This document shows positions 1 to 6,439 of a stretch of DNA of 64,000 nucleotides, piece by piece. Position 1 is the stretch's first letter; each line of letters begins with the position of its first letter. The stretch is taken from the NCBI RefSeq assembly GCF_019112525.1, contig NZ_CP077800.1, forward strand, positions 744,001 through 808,000, given 5' to 3'. Origin of the DNA: Modestobacter sp. L9-4 (GTDB taxonomy: Bacteria > Actinomycetota > Actinomycetes > Mycobacteriales > Geodermatophilaceae). A program made the translations under genes and the position numbers. The notes beneath the pieces are model-generated. The model was not told the DNA's origin. It searched no databases and saw only the letters and a list, made by a program, of their open reading frames with translations.

Positions 1-868
1 AGACCGTGCGCCGGCCCGGCCGCACGCTGCCGTCGGCGACCGCGGCCATCAGCCCGGCCATCGCCTTGCCGGTGTAGACCGGCTCGAGCACCAGGCCCTC
101 GGTGCGCGCGGCGGTGCGCATCGCGGTGGCGCCGGCCTCGGTGAGCGCGCCGTAGCCCTCCCCCACCTGGTCCCGCCGCAGCCGGAGCTCCCCGACCGTC
201 GCACCCAGCGCGGTGGCCAGGTCGGTGACGCGCTCCACCGGGTCGGGCACGGCACCGGTGTCGACGCCCAGCACCCGCTCCGCGCCCAGCCCGGCGACCA
301 GCCCGGCCATGGTGCCGCCGGAGCCGACGGCGACCACCACGGTGTCGAGGTCGGGGGCCTGCTCGGCCAGCTCTCCGGCGCAGGCGAGGTACCCGCGGGC
401 ACCGGTCGGCGTGGAGCCGCCCAGCGGCAGCACGGCGGGCACCTCGCCGGCCTCCCGCAGCTCGGCGGCGATCACGGCGATCCGCGCCCCGGCGTCCTCG
501 TCCGGGCCGACGAGCACCACCCGGGCGCCGAACAGCTCCTCCAGCGCCAGGTTGCCCGGGCGGGCGGCGTCGGCGTCCCCGGTGAGCACCAGCACCGCCG
601 ACAGACCGCGCACCGCCGCGGCGGCGGCGGTCATCCGGGCGTGGTTGCTCTGCACGCCGCCGGTGGTGACCAGCACGGTGGCGCCGGCGGCCTCGGCCTC
701 GCCCACCAGGTGCTCCAGCTTGCGCACCTTGTTGCCGCCGGCGAAGGAGGTCAGGTCGTCGCGCTTGACCCACAGGTCACCGGGTTCCAAGCCGAGGGCG
801 GCGGCCAGCCGGGGCGCGGGGTCCAGCGGCGTCGGCCAGGTCGACAGGTGCACGGGAGCGGTGGTCAC
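1..868 (-). CDS. D-cysteine desulfhydrase / ACC deaminase family PLP enzyme (3' end outside window)
   Basis: The reading frame opens at a GTG at 866-868 (VTTAPVHLSTWPTPLDPAPR) and runs off the left edge, so the C-terminus is missing. It has the fold-type II PLP signature: the lysine in GGNKVRKLEH that should form the Schiff base, VTTGGVQSNHARM shortly after, and the glycine-rich phosphate loop AVGSGGTMAG. This pattern is typical of D-cysteine desulfhydrase and 1-aminocyclopropane-1-carboxylate deaminase, which release pyruvate (or 2-oxobutyrate) and ammonia. The substrate cannot be decided from what is visible. A GTG at 851-853 is an alternative start. The divergent neighbour begins 88 bases away. 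Confidence 0.85.
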   Translation of the reverse strand, partial: MTTAPVHLSTWPTPLDPAPRLAAALGLEPGDLWVKRDDLTSFAGGNKVRKLEHLVGEAEAAGATVLVTTGGVQSNHARMTAAAAAVRGLSAVLVLTGDADAARPGNLALEELFGARVVLVGPDEDAGARIAVIAAELREAGEVPAVLPLGGSTPTGARGYLACAGELAEQAPDLDTVVVAVGSGGTMAGLVAGLGAERVLGVDTGAVPDPVERVTDLATALGATVGELRLRRDQVGEGYGALTEAGATAMRTAARTEGLVLEPVYTGKAMAGLMAAVADGSVRPGRRTV

Positions 869-956
869 GGGGAGCAAGCCTGGCCCGTGGGCCACCCGGT
901 GCCAACCCCGGGCCGCTGCGGTTGCCGAGCAGGCCCGGGGCACGCAGGCTCGGACG

Positions 957-1916
957 ATGACCGGGACCCTGACGCGGGGGCTGCTGGCGGGCGCCGCCGG
1001 CACCACCGCCCTCACCGCCGCCACCTACCTCGACATGACCCTGCGCGGCCGCCCGGCGAGCACCGTCCCGCAGCAGACCGTCCAGGCGCTGCTCGCCGCC
1101 ACCGGGCAGCGGCTGACCGGCTCGGGCGGTGAGCGGGAGAGCCGGGCCACCGGGCTCGGTGCGCTGCTGGGCATCGCCAACGGGCTGACCGTCGGCGTGG
1201 TGTCCAGCGCCGTCCGCGCCGCAGGGGTGCGGATGCCCTTCCCCGTCGGCACCATGGTCAAGGGCGCCGCGTCGATGGCCACCACCGACGTCCCGGTCGC
1301 GCTCCTCGGGGTGAGCGACCCGCGCACCTGGTCGCGCGAGGACTGGATCGCCGACGCCCTGCCGCACCTGGCCTACGGCGCCGCGGTGCAGGCCGTCGTG
1401 CAGGGGCTGCCGACGCCGGAGGAGCGGGTGCTGCCCCGGCAGGGGGCCTCGGCCGACCTGGTGCGCCGGTCGCTGCTGCTGGGCATCGCGACCGGCAGCC
1501 GCAGCTCGCTGGGCCTGGCCGCGCCCACGCTCACCGCCCGGGACACCGGCTCGCTGAAGAAGATCGCGTCGCTGGCCTCCCTCGGCGGCGAGCTGTACGC
1601 CGACAAGCAGCCGAACACCCCCGACCGCACCAGCGGTGCCGGGCTGCCGCCCCGGCTGGCCAGTGGTGCGACGGGCGCCGGGCTGCTGGCCCGGCGGCAG
1701 GGCGCCAACGCCGCCTGGCCCGTGGTCGCGGGCATGGTCGGCTCGGCCGCCGGGTCCTTCGGTGGCCTGGCATGGCGGCAGTGGGCCGGCACCCGGATGC
1801 CCGCGCTGCGGGCCGGGCTGATCGAGGACGGCGTCGCGCTGACCCTGGCCGCGGTGGCCTGCCTGCCCGGCCGGCGCCGCTCGACCCGGCTCACCCTGGT
1901 CAAGCCGCCGGCCTGA
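957..1916 (+). CDS. Uncharacterised Ala/Gly-rich, probably membrane-associated protein
   Basis: I do not recognise this 319-residue protein. The chosen ATG at 957 follows a gap after the divergent desulfhydrase; the same frame is open further upstream, but that part only shadows the opposite-strand gene. The product is rich in Ala, Gly and Leu. It has weakly hydrophobic stretches at the N-terminus (residues 5-25), around 65-85 and near the C-terminus (240-310, including two GxxxG-like segments). This suggests a protein that inserts in or lies on the membrane. It ends three bases before the convergent TIGR03086-like gene. No catalytic motif is visible. Confidence 0.6.
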   Translation: MTGTLTRGLLAGAAGTTALTAATYLDMTLRGRPASTVPQQTVQALLAATGQRLTGSGGERESRATGLGALLGIANGLTVGVVSSAVRAAGVRMPFPVGTMVKGAASMATTDVPVALLGVSDPRTWSREDWIADALPHLAYGAAVQAVVQGLPTPEERVLPRQGASADLVRRSLLLGIATGSRSSLGLAAPTLTARDTGSLKKIASLASLGGELYADKQPNTPDRTSGAGLPPRLASGATGAGLLARRQGANAAWPVVAGMVGSAAGSFGGLAWRQWAGTRMPALRAGLIEDGVALTLAAVACLPGRRRSTRLTLVKPPA

Positions 1917-1919
1917 CCG

Positions 1920-2516
1920 TCAGGGCGTCCAGGCCGGGTCGCGGCCGGTGAGCCCCAGCGCGCGGTCGACGGCCGGCGCGCTCGGGTCCACCGGCACCTC
2001 GGGGCCGAACCAGCCGCCGTCGCGGCCCAGCTGCGCGATCGGGACGACCGCGGCCAGGGTGGCCTCGCCCAGCGCGGCCGGGACGTCGTAGGGCGCCCCG
2101 ATCGCGCGGGCGAGGTCCCAGCCGTGCAGCACGAACTCGGCGAGCATCATGGCGCCGACGACCGACGCCGGCATCGGAGCCGCGCCCATCAGCGTCTCGC
2201 CCTCCCAGGCCGCGCGGTCGGCCCACGCGTCGGCGGCGGTGTCCAGCTCGACCGGAATGGCGGCCGCCCACTGCTCCACCGGCAGACCGTCGAGGAACGG
2301 CGCCGGGGTCAGGCTGCTCCAGTCGTGCTGCAGCGGCGTGCGCACCGCGGCGAGCTGGGACAGCACCGCGGCCCAGGCCAGGTGGTCCAGCAGCGCACGG
2401 ACGTCGAGGTCGCGGCAGGGCGTCGGTGCGGTCAGCCGGTCGGGGGTGACCGCGGCCAGCGCGGTGGAGGCGAGGTCGGCGGCGGCACGCACCGCGGACG
2501 GCGGGATCCCGGTCAT
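1920..2516 (-). CDS. TIGR03086-type DinB-fold, mycothiol-enzyme-like protein
   Basis: A 198-residue protein with the layout of the TIGR03086 family. The N-terminal helix is followed by TPCRDLDVRALLDHLAWA, which supplies the conserved metal-ligand histidine. A second HGWDLARAIG-type motif lies near residue 140, supplying another histidine and an aspartate. The fold is that of DinB and of mycothiol-dependent maleylpyruvate isomerases, so a mycothiol-linked thiol-transfer role in the cytosol is plausible. The specific reaction is unknown. It starts at ATG 2514-2516, downstream of dhaL on the same strand; the gap between them holds the 32-bp repeat. Confidence 0.8.
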   Translation of the reverse strand: MTGIPPSAVRAAADLASTALAAVTPDRLTAPTPCRDLDVRALLDHLAWAAVLSQLAAVRTPLQHDWSSLTPAPFLDGLPVEQWAAAIPVELDTAADAWADRAAWEGETLMGAAPMPASVVGAMMLAEFVLHGWDLARAIGAPYDVPAALGEATLAAVVPIAQLGRDGGWFGPEVPVDPSAPAVDRALGLTGRDPAWTP

Positions 2517-2541
2517 GCCGCCACCCTGCCCGACGGCCTCG

Positions 2542-2630
2542 GCCGTCGAGCGCGCGGGCGCCCGGCGACGTCAGCCCTCGACCGCGCGGGCGCCCGACGA
2601 CGTCAGCCGTCGAGCGCGCGGGCGCCGGCC
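2542..2630. repeat. 2.8 tandem copies of a 32-bp unit spanning the end of dhaL
   Basis: Copies start at 2542, 2574 and 2606. The first two are complete and differ at three positions; the third is partial (25 bases) and lies inside dhaL. The dhaL stop codon (tca at 2603-2605) ends copy 2, and copy 1 carries a second identical stop triplet at 2571-2573. The repeat therefore looks like duplication of the DNA encoding the last residues (ARALDG) together with its stop. Confidence 0.85.
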
Positions 2631-3223
2631 CGGAAGAACAGCGCGACGGCGAGCGCACCGGGGTCGAGCACCCCGCGGGCGACCTCCCCGACGTAGCTGG
2701 CCCGCCCCCGCCGGGCGATGAGCTCCTCGGTCGAGGCGGCGCCGGACTCCGCGGCCTCGGCCGCCGCGGTCAGCCCGTGCCCGGCGCCCGCGGCGTCGGT
2801 GAGCGCGGCTGCCGCCGGGACCATCGCGTCGACCATCGTCTTGTCGCCCACCTCGGCGCCACCCAGCCGCTGCACGGTGGCCGTGCCCTCCCGCACGCCC
2901 TCGGCCAGCTGGGTGAGGTCGGCCGGGTCGCTCTCCGGCAGTGCTCGGGACAGCGCCCGGAACCACATGCCGAACAGCGGCCCGCTGGTGCCGCCGGTGT
3001 CGAGGAAGGCGTCGGAGACCGCGCCGAACACCGCGCGGGCGGTCTGCGGGTCCGCGGCCAGCCGGGTCTCCACCTTGCGCAGCGCCGAGCGGAGGTTGGC
3101 GCCGAAGTCACCGTCGCCGGCGGCCCGGTCGAGCTCGGTGAGCCGCTCGCGCTGGGTCTCGAAGTCGGCGGCGAAGGCGTCCACCCAGCGGCGGGCGGCG
3201 GCGCGGTCCAGCGTGGCGGTCAT
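2603..3223 (-). CDS. dhaL: Dihydroxyacetone kinase subunit DhaL (ADP-binding)
   Basis: A 206-residue DhaL, close to the usual length of about 210. The Mg-nucleotide binding signature LDRAAGDGDFGANL lies near residue 50, with SGPLFGMWF, GDKTMVDAM and the C-terminal GRASYVGE block following in the family order. DhaL carries the nucleotide that phosphorylates dihydroxyacetone bound to DhaK. Its ATG at 3221-3223 overlaps the dhaK stop in an ATGA overlap, so the subunits should be made in a coupled ratio. No DhaM phosphotransferase component is in this window. The partner that recharges ADP, or a direct ATP-dependent mechanism, therefore cannot be established here. The 3' end lies in a tandem repeat. 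Confidence 0.93.
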   Translation of the reverse strand: MTATLDRAAARRWVDAFAADFETQRERLTELDRAAGDGDFGANLRSALRKVETRLAADPQTARAVFGAVSDAFLDTGGTSGPLFGMWFRALSRALPESDPADLTQLAEGVREGTATVQRLGGAEVGDKTMVDAMVPAAAALTDAAGAGHGLTAAAEAAESGAASTEELIARRGRASYVGEVARGVLDPGALAVALFFRAGARALDG

Positions 3224-4227
3224 CGGGTCTCCCAGGTCAGCGCGGTGGTGGTGACGGCGTCGTCCCAGAGCCCGAGCAGCTCGTCGTCGGCGCGGACGAG
3301 GGTGACCGAGGCGCCGGCCATGTCCAGGGCGGTCACGTAGGGGCCGACCAGGCTGCGGGCCACGGCGATCCCGCGGGCCTCCAGCAGCGCGGCGACCTCG
3401 CGGAAGACGACGTAGAGCTCGAGCAGGTGGGTGGAGCCCAGGCCGTTGACCACGACGACGGCCCGGTCGCCCTCGGCCAGCCCGATCGCGTCGACCAGCG
3501 GCGTGGTGAGCGCGCCGACCAGCTCGTGCGCCGAGGCCATCGGCCGGCGGTCGATGCCGCGCTCGCCGTGGATGCCGACACCGTGCTCGACCTCGTCGGC
3601 GGCCAGGTCGAAGGAGCGCACGTCCTCCCCCGGGTGCACCGCGCCCTCCAGCGCGACGGCCATGCTGCGGGCGCCGGCCACGACCCGGCGGCCGAGCGCA
3701 GCCACCTCGGCCAGCGGCAGCCCCCGCGCGGCGGCGGCGCCGCACACCTTCTCCACGACCACGGTCGCCGCGGTGCCGCGCCGGCCCGGGCCGTCGTCGG
3801 ACTCGCTGGCCAGGTCGTCGTCGACCAGCACGGTCTCGACCTCGATGCCCTCCTCGGCGGCGATCTCGGCGGCGATGCGGAAGTTGAGCACGTCGCCGGT
3901 GTAGTTCTTCACGATCAGCAGCACCCCGGCCCCGCGGTCGACGCCACGGACGGCGGCGACCACCTGGAGCGCGGTGGGGCTGGCGAAGACCGCGCCGGGG
4001 ACGGCGGCGTCGAGCATCCCGGGGCCGACGAAGCCGCTGTGCAGCGGCTCGTGCCCGGAGCCGCCGCCGGAGACCAGCGCGACGCGGCGGGCGTCGTCCC
4101 CGGCCGCGGACTGCAGCCACAGCGGGTCGCGGTGCAGGCGGAGGCGGCCGGCCGAGGCGGTGACCAGGCCCTCCAGCGCCTCGACCACCAGGTCGTCAGG
4201 GTCGTTAAGGAACTTCTTGACGCTCAC
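3220..4227 (-). CDS. dhaK: Dihydroxyacetone kinase subunit DhaK (substrate-binding)
   Basis: A 335-residue DhaK. SGGGSGHEPLHSGFVG near residue 50 and NYTGDVLNF near 110 form the dihydroxyacetone site. GIHGERGI near residue 215 contains the histidine that covalently binds the substrate as a hemiaminal. The start is GTG at 4225-4227 (VSVKKFLND), the usual N-terminus for this subunit. That GTG overlaps the TGA of the upstream NYN-like gene, and its own TGA overlaps dhaL's ATG. The operon order, membrane peptide - NYN - dhaK - dhaL, is unusual because glycerol dehydrogenase and dhaM are the normal companions. Confidence 0.95.
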   Translation of the reverse strand: MSVKKFLNDPDDLVVEALEGLVTASAGRLRLHRDPLWLQSAAGDDARRVALVSGGGSGHEPLHSGFVGPGMLDAAVPGAVFASPTALQVVAAVRGVDRGAGVLLIVKNYTGDVLNFRIAAEIAAEEGIEVETVLVDDDLASESDDGPGRRGTAATVVVEKVCGAAAARGLPLAEVAALGRRVVAGARSMAVALEGAVHPGEDVRSFDLAADEVEHGVGIHGERGIDRRPMASAHELVGALTTPLVDAIGLAEGDRAVVVVNGLGSTHLLELYVVFREVAALLEARGIAVARSLVGPYVTALDMAGASVTLVRADDELLGLWDDAVTTTALTWETR

Positions 4228-4646
4228 GGACGCCGATCCTGCTCCTGATCGGCACCGGCCGCCTGGTCGGTGACCGTGAGCAGCCAGCCCGGGCCGGCGG
4301 TGCGGGCACCGGCGGGCAGCCGGGCGCGCAGACCGCGGTCGGCGGTGACCACCAGCAGGTCCGCTCCGGCCAGCTCGGCGGCCACCTGGACCAGGGCGTC
4401 GTCCCCGCTGCCGGCGGCACGGACCAGCCGCAGGCCGGCCGGGGCGGCGATGTCGCGCGCACGGCCCTCGACCACGGCCACCAGCGCGGTGACCGGCAGC
4501 GGCGTCCCGTCGGGGCCGGCCGGGGTGCGGCCGGGCAGCAGTGCGAGGCGGCCGAGCAGCCGGAACGTCGCGCCGGCGCGGTCCCGCCACCAGCCGTCGG
4601 GCCGGGCGCCGACGGTGTTGGCGACGTCGACGAGCAGCACCGTCAC
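4224..4646 (-). CDS. NYN/PIN-like domain protein, putative RNase fold
   Basis: A 140-residue protein starting at GTG 4644-4646. It opens with VTVLLVDVANTVGARPDGWW, a beta strand ending in an Asp-x-x-Asn pair typical of NYN/PIN-type nucleases. Acidic positions follow at SGDDALV and at LLVVTADRGLRARLP, which resemble the remaining acidic residues of that active site. Many similar actinobacterial proteins carry vague hydrolase names, and nuclease activity is inferred from the motif pattern only. It overlaps both the preceding membrane-peptide gene and dhaK by GTGA, so all four products are co-translated. Confidence 0.6.
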   Translation of the reverse strand: MTVLLVDVANTVGARPDGWWRDRAGATFRLLGRLALLPGRTPAGPDGTPLPVTALVAVVEGRARDIAAPAGLRLVRAAGSGDDALVQVAAELAGADLLVVTADRGLRARLPAGARTAGPGWLLTVTDQAAGADQEQDRRP

Positions 4647-4798
4647 CGGCGGCGGGCTCCCCCGGCGTAGGCGGTGACGACCAGGCAGACGACGCCGATC
4701 ACGGCCAGCCAGAACAGGCCCTTGACGATGATGCCGATCACGGTGAGGGCGACCCAGACCGCGAACAGGACCAGCAGGACGAACAGGAAGGGACGCAC
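4643..4798 (-). CDS. Small two-helix membrane protein, first gene of the dha chain
   Basis: A 51-residue hydrophobic protein from GTG 4796-4798. It starts VRPFLFVLLVLFAVWVALTV, then a short link, a second segment KGLFWLAVIGVVCLVVTAY, and a basic tail GGARRR, consistent with two membrane helices and a cytosolic C-terminus. Its stop overlaps the start of the NYN-like gene. A close look-alike lies at 32380-32538 with the same VxxGLFWLLVVGAVLFVATxA pattern, so the window holds two members of one small-protein family. Function is unknown. Confidence 0.7.
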   Translation of the reverse strand: MRPFLFVLLVLFAVWVALTVIGIIVKGLFWLAVIGVVCLVVTAYAGGARRR

Positions 4799-4866
4799 GA
4801 CGACGACGGTAGGCGGTCCCGCCGGCGGGGCGGTCCCGGCGGCGGGGCGGTCGAACGGCGGGCGGC

Positions 4867-5877
4867 TCAGGCGCCCTCGGCCGCACCCCGGCGCCAGTAG
4901 CCCATGAAGGCCACCGAGGTGCGCGGGATGCCCAGGTCGCGCACCAACCGGCGGCGCAGCGCCTTGACCATGCCGGCCTCCCCGGCCAGCCAGGCGTAGC
5001 AGCCGGTGGGCCGCACGTCGGGGACCTCCCAGAGGATGCCGCCGTCGAGGTCGACGTCCTCGGGCTCCTGCCCGGCACCGGCCCGGGCCAGGCCCAGGCT
5101 GCACAGCGCGGCGTGCACGGCCGGGCCGAGGGCGGCCCCGTGCTCGCGGCGACCGCGGACCAGCCAGTGCACCTCGATGCCCGGGGCGAGGTCCAGGCTC
5201 AGCACGTCGCCGGCCTCGGGGACCTCGAGCACCGCGACGGTGCGCCGACCGCCCGGCAGCGCCTCGAGGATGGCGCTGATGGCCGGGACGGCGGTCTCGT
5301 CGCCGGCGAGGAACAGGGTGCCGTCGGCCGGCGGGGCCCACTCGACGCCCCACGCGCGGCCGCTGCCGGCACCGCGGGGACGGGGCCGGTCGGGCCCCAG
5401 GACGACGACGGCGTCGCCGGGCCGGGCTGCGGCGGCCCAGCTGGCGGCCGGGCCGGCGTTGCCGCCGTCGACGCCGTGCAGGACGACGTCGACGTCGAGC
5501 TCGGCGCGGTCGGGCCGGGCGGCGCGCACGGTGTAGGTGCGCAGGTGCGGGCGGACCTCGTCGGGCAGGGCGCAGTACTCGGCGTACCAGCCGGGACCGT
5601 CGGTGAGCAGGTCGACGACCGAGGAGCCGTCGCGGGAGACCACCAGCTTGATCCGCTGGTCGTCGCGGCCGGCGCCGAAGCGGGCGAGCTCGGGGCCGGT
5701 GAGGGTGAGCCGCAGGAAGCTCGGGCTCAGCCGCTGCACGCGGGCGACGGTGACCGGGAAGAAGCGGTAGCCGGGAGCGGCGACCGGCGCTGGGGCGATG
5801 GGCTCCTGCACGACGCGCAGACCGCGCTCGGCGACCGCCGTGCCGGTCGCTCCGGCCGCGCGCAACGCGGTGGTCAT
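4867..5877 (-). CDS. Siderophore-interacting protein (FAD-dependent ferric reductase, ViuB/SIP family)
   Basis: A 336-residue protein of the siderophore-interacting flavoprotein family. The N-terminal FAD-binding barrel (residues 35-150) contains the flavin motif RTYTVR. The NAD(P)H/SIP domain follows, with LAGDETAVPAI near 195 and YAWLAGEAGMVKALRR and FMGYWRRG near the C-terminus. The family reduces ferric siderophores in the cytosol to release iron. Here the promoter carries an iron box (separate entry), supporting that role. The ATG at 5875-5877 follows a GGGAGA-like ribosome site. The gene stands downstream of vsr on the same strand but has its own promoter. Confidence 0.92.
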   Translation of the reverse strand: MTTALRAAGATGTAVAERGLRVVQEPIAPAPVAAPGYRFFPVTVARVQRLSPSFLRLTLTGPELARFGAGRDDQRIKLVVSRDGSSVVDLLTDGPGWYAEYCALPDEVRPHLRTYTVRAARPDRAELDVDVVLHGVDGGNAGPAASWAAAARPGDAVVVLGPDRPRPRGAGSGRAWGVEWAPPADGTLFLAGDETAVPAISAILEALPGGRRTVAVLEVPEAGDVLSLDLAPGIEVHWLVRGRREHGAALGPAVHAALCSLGLARAGAGQEPEDVDLDGGILWEVPDVRPTGCYAWLAGEAGMVKALRRRLVRDLGIPRTSVAFMGYWRRGAAEGA

Positions 5878-5920
5878 CGCTGTCTCCCGAACGTCGTCGT
5901 CCCGGCAACGGCGCCACCGG

Positions 5921-5949
5921 ATGATGGTGAGGTTAGCCTAACCGACCAA
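5921..5949 (-). promoter_or_regulatory. Iron-regulated promoter with IdeR/DtxR box in the spacer
   Basis: On the minus strand, TTGGTC (5949-5944) and CATCAT (5926-5921) make plausible -35 and -10 boxes separated by exactly 17 bases. The spacer contains GGTTAGGCTAACC (5931-5943), a 13-base perfect palindrome around a single central base. Taken as a 19-mer it matches most of the IdeR/DtxR consensus TTAGGTTAGGCTAACCTAA. Iron-loaded repressor bound there would block polymerase directly. The TAA stop codon of the upstream vsr gene lies inside the box. Confidence 0.85.
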
Positions 5950-6439
5950 CGGTGGTCGAGGTCCGGTTTCGACCCAGTTCGGTACAGATCCGGTCGACGA
6001 CCGCGTCGGGGTCCTCGTGCTCCCAGAACCGCAGCACCCGCCAGCCCAGCCCGGTGAGGACGGCGTCGGTGCGCCGGTCGCGCGCGGTGTTGGCGGCCAG
6101 CTTCTCCGCCCACCACGCACTGTTGGCGCTCGGCTGGTGACCGCAGGTGGGGCAGGCGTGCCAGAAGCAGCCGTCGACGAAGACGACCAGCTTCCGGCCC
6201 TTCCACACGAGGTCGCCGCGGGCCCGGGTGTCCCGGCAGGGCCGGACGTCGACCCGGAACCGCACACCGCGGGCGTGCAGCCGCCGGCGGACGGCCAGCT
6301 CGGGCACGGTGTCGCGGCGGCCCTGCCGGCGGAACCTGTCCCGCACCGCCGCCGACGTCGGCGGCGGTGCGCGGCGCAGGTCGACCGGTGGCGGGGCCGG
6401 CCGCAGGGCGTGCCGGAGGTCGACCGGGGGCGAGGTCAT
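5933..6439 (-). CDS. vsr: Very-short-patch-repair (Vsr)-type DNA endonuclease
   Basis: A 168-residue Vsr-family protein. RRDTVPELAVRRRLHARGVRFR supplies the N-terminal glutamate, and the catalytic block is GRKLVVFVDGCFWHACPTCG. KLAANTARDRRTDAVL and LRFWEHE close the fold. In Escherichia coli, Vsr nicks T:G mismatches at Dcm sites, but no cytosine methyltransferase gene is in this window. The ATG at 6437-6439 overlaps the stop of the large nuclease-helicase gene, so the two are translated together. The first 35 residues are proline-rich, longer than in classical Vsr. Related nucleases also occur in defence loci. Confidence 0.88.
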   Translation of the reverse strand: MTSPPVDLRHALRPAPPPVDLRRAPPPTSAAVRDRFRRQGRRDTVPELAVRRRLHARGVRFRVDVRPCRDTRARGDLVWKGRKLVVFVDGCFWHACPTCGHQPSANSAWWAEKLAANTARDRRTDAVLTGLGWRVLRFWEHEDPDAVVDRICTELGRNRTSTTVGRLG

